Assembly: GCA_035527515.1 (NCBI GenBank)
Contig: DATLAJ010000085.1
Coordinates: 1-38,246, forward strand
Length of the DNA: 38,246 bases
Direction of reading: 5' to 3'
DNA from: a bacterium
GTDB taxonomy: Bacteria; B130-G9
Part shown: in pieces, positions 33,927-38,246 of the stretch
How positions within the stretch are numbered: position 1 is the first letter of the stretch
Layout of the letters: every line of letters starts with the position of its first letter
Translations under genes and position numbers: made by a program
Notes under the pieces: generated by a model
Seen by the model: the letters and a program-made list of their open reading frames with translations, nothing else
Told to the model about the DNA's origin: nothing
The model's database searches: none

Positions 33927-35837
33927 TTAACCGCCGCCCAGCAGAGTGAACTCCAAGGAGATAGTCGAGATACCATTCTTGACACAGACTCGCTCGCCGT
34001 AAATCTGGGTCTGAGTTACGCCGGTCCACGCGACCTCTTCCCAACCGAGCCGCTGCTGCAAAGCCATGCAGTACCCGGTGTCCTGACTTCCGATGTCGCG
34101 ATGATGCACGACCTTGATGTAGAAGAACGCGTAACCCACAGGGATAAACTGATTGGTCTCAATCTGTGTGAACGAGTCCTTGTAGATGTGCTGGTTGGTC
34201 GGAGACATTATCGGGATTGGGAAGCCACTGCTCATCAGCTCTACGACATTGAAGCCGGGCGCCTCTTTGGGGTCGGGGTATATGACCGCGATCCCGGAAA
34301 CATAGTCTTGGACGCTTGGGAGCGTCTTGGTGTTGTATGCCATTTCAATGTCAACTGGCGTATTGATGGTACTGGGCTCATCCATCGCCTCGATGATCAC
34401 GTTCGGGGCTATGTTGGCCCACAAGTCGCGCTTATACAGGGGGACGAACACATCATCATCGTCCTGGCCTTCAGAGGAGATCGTCCCGCTGGGGTTGCCA
34501 CCCCTCATGAGGTTGGGGTCCAGCAGCATCCCTGTCATCCTGTCGAATATCCGGTTGGAGCCCGGGGACGCGATAAGCCCGGCCAAAGAGGCGTAGTTGT
34601 CCAGGTCCTCATCTCTATTGCCGAACCCGAGGTCCAGAACGGCGCCTGCGTAGGCATCGCCCTCGTTGTGGATGGCGAGCGGAGCCTTCCATCCGTCGAG
34701 GAAACAATCGTATGTCATGACCATGTCATCGTCTTCGTTTACGTAGGAGTTGCCAAAGTCCGAGGTCATATAGGGACCTCGCCAGCCCATCCAGGAATAG
34801 CCAAGGTCGTTTCCCTTTTGGACGTTGAACCTCGAAGAATCGCCCATCCTGTAAGGCGGCGGAACGTCCCGTGGCGCGCCATAGGAAAGGTCCTTCGATC
34901 CCGGATCGACAAATCGCATGATCAGCAGTTGCAGGGGGTTGTCAAAATCTCTGAAATCGTCAAGGTTGAGCGGAACAGCGGGCTTGACGGTCTCCGCGGC
35001 GCCCTTTGGTAATGCCAATCCGAGGTCCGCTGCGAAGCCCGCGATGCAGCCTCCGCCCTCGAGGTCCTCGGGCGAGCCGCAGATAGCCGTCCTGACCTCC
35101 TCGAAGCGTTTCTTGGTTTCCTCCGCCTTTGTCCGGTCGATGCTTGCGCAGCTAATGACCTTGATGACGTTATCCTTGAGGATGTGCTCATATTTGCCGC
35201 CAAAGAGCTCGCTGTATGGGATGAACATGCAGAGCTCCCGCCACGTAAGCATCCCCAGAGTCGGCCCGCCCGAATAGGACCCTGAGGCATCCCTGAAGCC
35301 CCAGCCCGGCGTCTTGCCCATGCTGGCAAGCAGAGCGGCGTTTGCCGGCAAGCCCTCCGCCCCTGCGTATTGCTGGCCGTCAGCCGACTCGGCTCGCGAC
35401 CGCCCATACTGAGGCTGATAATAGATCGCCCTGCCCCAAGCATCCTTCTTGTAGTCATCCTTGTGGAACGATGCGGTCAAATAGGGCCCATTCCAGCCAT
35501 AGCGCCTGACGGTGTCCTTTATACTCGTGCCCTTTTCCGGATAGGGGTTGTAAACCAGAAAGTCGATGCTGCTCCAGCTCTTGTCGTTAACCAGCTGTTT
35601 CCCATCGGCCGTAAGGTCGTTGACAGATGGATACTCACCCACATCCTCATAATAATTGTTGAGAGCTATCTCGAGGTTGTCCATCTTCTCCATTGTGGCC
35701 ACACGATCGTTTAGGTCCAACGTCGTAACGATTGACGGTATAGCAACGGCCGCAAGCGTCGCGATGATCGCGATCACAATGACCACCTCAATCAGGGTCA
35801 TACCTCTGCAAGCCATTAGTACCGATCTTCGCTTCAT
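33927..35837 (-). CDS. large tandem-module prepilin-like (GspG-type) protein
   Basis: A 636-residue pseudopilin-like protein. MKRRSVLMACRG precedes MTLIEVVIVIAIIATLAAVA: a class III prepilin leader with G12 before the cut, M13 at +1 and the E17 at +5. Module 1 (residues 13-140) has the GspG core LEIALNNYYEDVGEYPS then WNGPYLTASF and KDAWGRAIYY. Module 2 (about 242-390) has a second core, KKRFEEVRTAICGSPEDLEG then WRGPYMTSDF and DCFLDGWKAPLAI, with no helix of its own. Residues 390-636 are beta-rich and unassigned. Ordinary GspG is about 140 residues. GGAGGT lies 9 bases before ATG 35837. It has its own promoter and terminator, without other secretion genes nearby. Confidence 0.85.
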   Translation of the reverse strand: MKRRSVLMACRGMTLIEVVIVIAIIATLAAVAIPSIVTTLDLNDRVATMEKMDNLEIALNNYYEDVGEYPSVNDLTADGKQLVNDKSWSSIDFLVYNPYPEKGTSIKDTVRRYGWNGPYLTASFHKDDYKKDAWGRAIYYQPQYGRSRAESADGQQYAGAEGLPANAALLASMGKTPGWGFRDASGSYSGGPTLGMLTWRELCMFIPYSELFGGKYEHILKDNVIKVISCASIDRTKAEETKKRFEEVRTAICGSPEDLEGGGCIAGFAADLGLALPKGAAETVKPAVPLNLDDFRDFDNPLQLLIMRFVDPGSKDLSYGAPRDVPPPYRMGDSSRFNVQKGNDLGYSWMGWRGPYMTSDFGNSYVNEDDDMVMTYDCFLDGWKAPLAIHNEGDAYAGAVLDLGFGNRDEDLDNYASLAGLIASPGSNRIFDRMTGMLLDPNLMRGGNPSGTISSEGQDDDDVFVPLYKRDLWANIAPNVIIEAMDEPSTINTPVDIEMAYNTKTLPSVQDYVSGIAVIYPDPKEAPGFNVVELMSSGFPIPIMSPTNQHIYKDSFTQIETNQFIPVGYAFFYIKVVHHRDIGSQDTGYCMALQQRLGWEEVAWTGVTQTQIYGERVCVKNGISTISLEFTLLGGG

Positions 35838-35911
35838 TTTCCACTTACCTCCACTAAAAGCGCGATTACTGCACTAAACTTATCCCTTAAAGCCATACAT
35901 CTTGCGGTTAA

Positions 35912-35940
35912 AATATACCTAAATCAAACACTTTTGTCAA
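35912..35940 (-). promoter_or_regulatory. strong sigma-70 type promoter for the pseudopilin gene
   Basis: On the minus strand TTGACA (35940-35935, perfect) is followed after 17 bases by TATATT (35917-35912, five of six). Transcription would begin about 68 bases before the ATG. It is the best-matching promoter in the window, indicating strong, single-gene expression. Confidence 0.8.
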
Positions 35941-36536
35941 AGCTTGGCCAAAGGGATAACTGCCAGAAAAAACCCCACAGTAAGCACTGATCCCCACCAA
36001 AACAACACCGCTCGCGGGATGCCAGCGAGACAGGGCTGCTCATAACACCAGACTCAAGAATCGTTAGGATACCTTAGGTATTCTTACAGTCAAGCAGAAT
36101 CCCGAATCCCCAAAAATTGGATTGGAGGCAGGAGATTTCCTAGGATGAACATGTTTAGCGGCTGTTAGCAGGTGATGATTGGGACCGCGGTTGAATCGTG
36201 GGTCGCACCCGTTGGCTGATTTTGGAGTGCGGTGGCTTGACACCGCTTTGTCTCGCCGCGGCCCGACGCGGCCTGCGCTCTGTTAAGGAGGGTGTGGTTG
36301 TTTCGATGACGGCTTCCAGGTTCAAGATGGATATCTATCAGAGGGTGGTGTCAAGCCACCACCAATGAAAGCGGCGTCAAGCCGCCGCACTCCAAAAAAG
36401 CGGCCACCCACACGGTCAATCTGGTTCCTCGGGCGTCTGACGGCAGTATGGCATCTGAACAAGAGAAGTGCTAAGGTTCTGGCAGAAGCTCCTTGTGGGG
36501 CCTACTTTTCTTGAGCAACACAATTGGGCATATACC
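35941..36536. other. intergenic region upstream of the metallo-beta-lactamase gene
   Basis: About 600 bases without a convincing gene. A small dyad (GGATACC-TTA-GGTATTC) lies near 36068. A compound inverted repeat occupies 36220-36397 and is listed separately. Confidence 0.55.
36220..36397. repeat. MITE-like element with 30-base terminal inverted repeats
   Basis: The ends, 36220-36249 and 36368-36397, are inverted copies of a 30-base sequence starting TTTTGGAGTGCGG and match at 28 of 30 positions. Each contains a 6-base hairpin with loop GCTTGA or its complement TCAAGC. A third hairpin, GGTGGTG-TCAAGC-CACCACC, lies at 36344-36363. No transposase is inside the 178-base element. Confidence 0.7.
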
Positions 36537-37436
36537 ATGGATGTGCGGCAGACCATGCGAATCTTTTTGCTTCTTCTCGTGCTCGTCCAGGTCGGATGGG
36601 CTTCCGACGGCCTGATGACGGTGAGGTTCTTTGACGTTGGAACGGCGGACGCTGCCCTGGTCACGACGCCCGCTGGCGAGCACATCCTGATAGATGGCGG
36701 CACTCAGGAGGGGGGCAAGAAGGTCGCGAGCTTCTTGAAGGCCCACGGAATCGACTCGCTCGACGTCGTCATCGCAACCCACCCTCATCCTGACCACATA
36801 GGTGGGCTGGCACAGGTGCTGCGTGAGTTTAAGGTGCAGACGCTGTTCGATTCGGGCATGCAGTTTGAGTGTCCCGAATACGCGGCGTTCCACGATGCGC
36901 AGTCGAAGCTAAGCGGCACCCTAGTTACGGTGTGTGGGCAAATGGTGGTTACGCTGCCTTCGGGCGTGCGGCTTGAGTTCCTCAATCCGAAACGACTCGC
37001 AAGACGCATTCACACCGACTGCATTGTGGTGCGCATCTGTTACAGGGAAGTCGCAGTCCTTATGATGGGCGACGCAAATGACATCGCCGAAGGGGTGCTC
37101 CTATTCGACGAGGCGCCGCTTAAGAGCGACATCCTGAAGGTAGGGCATCACGGTGCATCTGACTCAACGACCGAGGCGTTTCTGAAATCCGTTGCGCCGC
37201 GATTCGCCGTCATCTCAGTGGGAACACCGAACCAATACGGTCGGCCTCACAAGGTCGTTCTGGACAAGCTTAAGGATTCCGGGGCTACGGTCTATCGCAC
37301 AGACCAGCGTGGCGATATAACGTTTGTTACGGACGGTAAGAGCCTAGCAACTCCGCGTTGCGAGCGGCAGAGCAGGGCGAATCCACCTGAGAAGGCAAGC
37401 GTGGCCGATGACAAGAAGGCAAGAAATGACGATTAG
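36537..37436 (+). CDS. secreted ComEC-like metallo-beta-lactamase fold protein
   Basis: A 299-residue protein. The N-terminus MDVRQTMRIFLLLLVLVQVG forms a probable signal peptide, ending WAS. The rest is a metallo-beta-lactamase fold with the ComEC/Rec2-type pattern: VRFFDVGTADAALVTTP, ILIDGGT, then ATHPHPDHIGG with H82, H84, D86 and H87, followed later by MMGDAND, LKVGHHGASDSTTEAFL and TPNQYGRPH. It lacks the ComEC membrane channel domain, so it is a free-standing hydrolase, perhaps nuclease-like. Substrate is unknown. Start ATG 36537 is a choice; GTG 36468 and ATG 36555 are open and ribosome sites are weak. The gene end overlaps the next gene by ten bases. Confidence 0.85.
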   Translation: MDVRQTMRIFLLLLVLVQVGWASDGLMTVRFFDVGTADAALVTTPAGEHILIDGGTQEGGKKVASFLKAHGIDSLDVVIATHPHPDHIGGLAQVLREFKVQTLFDSGMQFECPEYAAFHDAQSKLSGTLVTVCGQMVVTLPSGVRLEFLNPKRLARRIHTDCIVVRICYREVAVLMMGDANDIAEGVLLFDEAPLKSDILKVGHHGASDSTTEAFLKSVAPRFAVISVGTPNQYGRPHKVVLDKLKDSGATVYRTDQRGDITFVTDGKSLATPRCERQSRANPPEKASVADDKKARNDD

Positions 37437-38246
37437 CTCGGCGCCGAACGGCGCAAAAGCTGCGGCCCTTTGGGTTCCAGCGCTTCTCTTTGCCACGGCC
37501 TTTGCGCTCTTTGTTCAAACCGCCAACCCACTGTTCAGGTTCAGCGATGGAGGTGAGCTTGCCGCCGCATCCCACACACTCGGCGTGGCGCATCCGACCG
37601 GCTACCCGCTGTTTCTGATGAGCCAGAAGCTCTGGTCGTTTCTGGTTCCCATCGGCAATCCGTGCTTCCGCGCGAACGTCTTTTCCGCCGCGTGTGCAAG
37701 CGCTGCGCTCGTCATCGTCTATCTTCTGTGCTTCGAGTTTGCCGGGGCTGTCGCGGGGCTCGTCGCGGCCGGGTTACTTGCCTTCTCGCAGACGTTCTGG
37801 CTCCAGGCGACCCAGTCAACCGTCTATACCATGAACTTGATGCTCGCGGCGCTTCTGATGCTGCTAGCGTTTCGCGTGCTGGGGCCGATGTCGGCCGCCT
37901 CTGAACCCCCGGCCAGGCAGAACGATAGCAGCTCCGCCTTCATCCTTCATCCTTCATCCTTCATCCTTCCCAGTGGTGGACGCTCTATTCGGAGAACGAC
38001 GGCACTGTTCTTCTTCGTTCTCGGGCTGGGTCTTTGCAACCACATAACCCTAGCCATCGTCCCAGCTGCGCTGCTTCTTTCGCACCCGCGGCGCATCGGC
38101 AGGCTCCTCCGCAGCAGGGGCGTCGCAATCGCCGCGATACTGTTCCTCCTGGCGGGGCTTCTGGTCTATCTATACCTGCCCGTCCGCGCCGCCGCAAAGC
38201 CCTCGATCAACTGGGGCGATCCATCGATATCCGAGCGATTTTGGCA
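37427..38246 (+). CDS. DUF2723 family membrane protein, N-terminal part
   Basis: An open frame of 273 codons from ATG 37427, running off the right edge. After one hydrophobic segment (LWVPALLFATAFALFV) it has SDGGELAAASHTLGVAHPTG followed by YPLF, the signature of DUF2723 proteins, which are polytopic glycosyltransferase-like membrane proteins. Several more membrane segments follow, and the visible part ends in PSINWGDPSISERF, again typical. AAGAAGG lies upstream of the start, and the gene overlaps the previous one by ten bases. The loop near residues 171-182 (AFILHPSSFILP) is encoded by a heptanucleotide repeat. A glycan-transfer role is inferred from the family. Confidence 0.85.
37937..37964 (+). 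repeat. four tandem copies of CCTTCAT inside a coding region
   Basis: The 7-base unit CCTTCAT repeats four times exactly, plus a partial fifth (CCTTC to 37969), in the DUF2723 gene. Seven is not a multiple of three, so a gain or loss of one unit would shift the reading frame. Confidence 0.9.

Noticed and set aside
34101-35012. 303-codon plus-strand ORF
   Set aside because: Antisense to the pseudopilin gene, which is strongly supported by prepilin and GspG motifs, promoter and terminator.

Overview
This window looks like a piece of the chromosome of an uncultured, flagellated, Gram-negative-type bacterium of moderate-to-high GC. A cell envelope with a periplasm is indicated by lipoprotein, ExbD, TatA, M23 peptidase and pseudopilin genes. 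Many genes start with TTG or GTG and carry good Shine-Dalgarno sequences. The taxon cannot be named from the sequence alone; a deep-branching candidate phylum is likely, because no gene looks close to a familiar genus. No tRNA, rRNA, CRISPR array, transposase or phage gene was seen.

Layout. (1) 1-5604, minus strand: a compact run reading kbl, glyQ, two glycosyltransferases, rpsO and the start of pnp. (2) 5920-8831: a lipoprotein with two similar domains, convergent with a secreted M23 peptidase. (3) 9416-10930: a polytopic GT-C type membrane glycosyltransferase between two non-coding stretches. (4) 11231-20369: the flagellar export and switch cluster fliQ-fliR-flhB-flhA-flhF-flhG-(small membrane protein)-fliM-fliN, followed by a DinG-type helicase and tatA. 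(5) 22714-26473: three glycosyltransferases and an RDD membrane protein. (6) 26601-33075: an ExbD/TolR protein without a visible ExbB/TolQ, then two large secreted beta-propeller proteins separated by two tiny single-span membrane proteins. (7) 33839-35940: a 636-residue type II secretion/type IV pilus-like pseudopilin with a near-consensus promoter and a clear intrinsic terminator. (8) 36537-38246: a secreted ComEC-like metallo-beta-lactamase protein overlapping the start of a DUF2723 membrane protein that runs off the window.

Working together. The flagellar genes encode the membrane export gate (FliQ, FliR, FlhB, FlhA), the proteins that set flagellar position and number (FlhF, FlhG) and the switch (FliM, FliN). 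FliN carries an N-terminal region with a CheC/FliY-like phosphatase signature. fliO, fliP and a flagellar sigma factor are not present. Kbl makes glycine and GlyQ helps charge it, so the first run begins with two glycine-linked genes. The glycosyltransferases suggest surface polysaccharide or glycan synthesis, with no identifiable product.

The most unusual material is non-coding or very small. Three families of palindromic repeats lie in the gaps around the propeller and pseudopilin genes, and each shows paired, stem-preserving base changes between copies. Other points of interest are the tiny membrane proteins at 29884-30161, a heptanucleotide repeat inside the DUF2723 gene, an FlhB with NPTR in place of NPTH, and a pseudopilin built from two fused modules.
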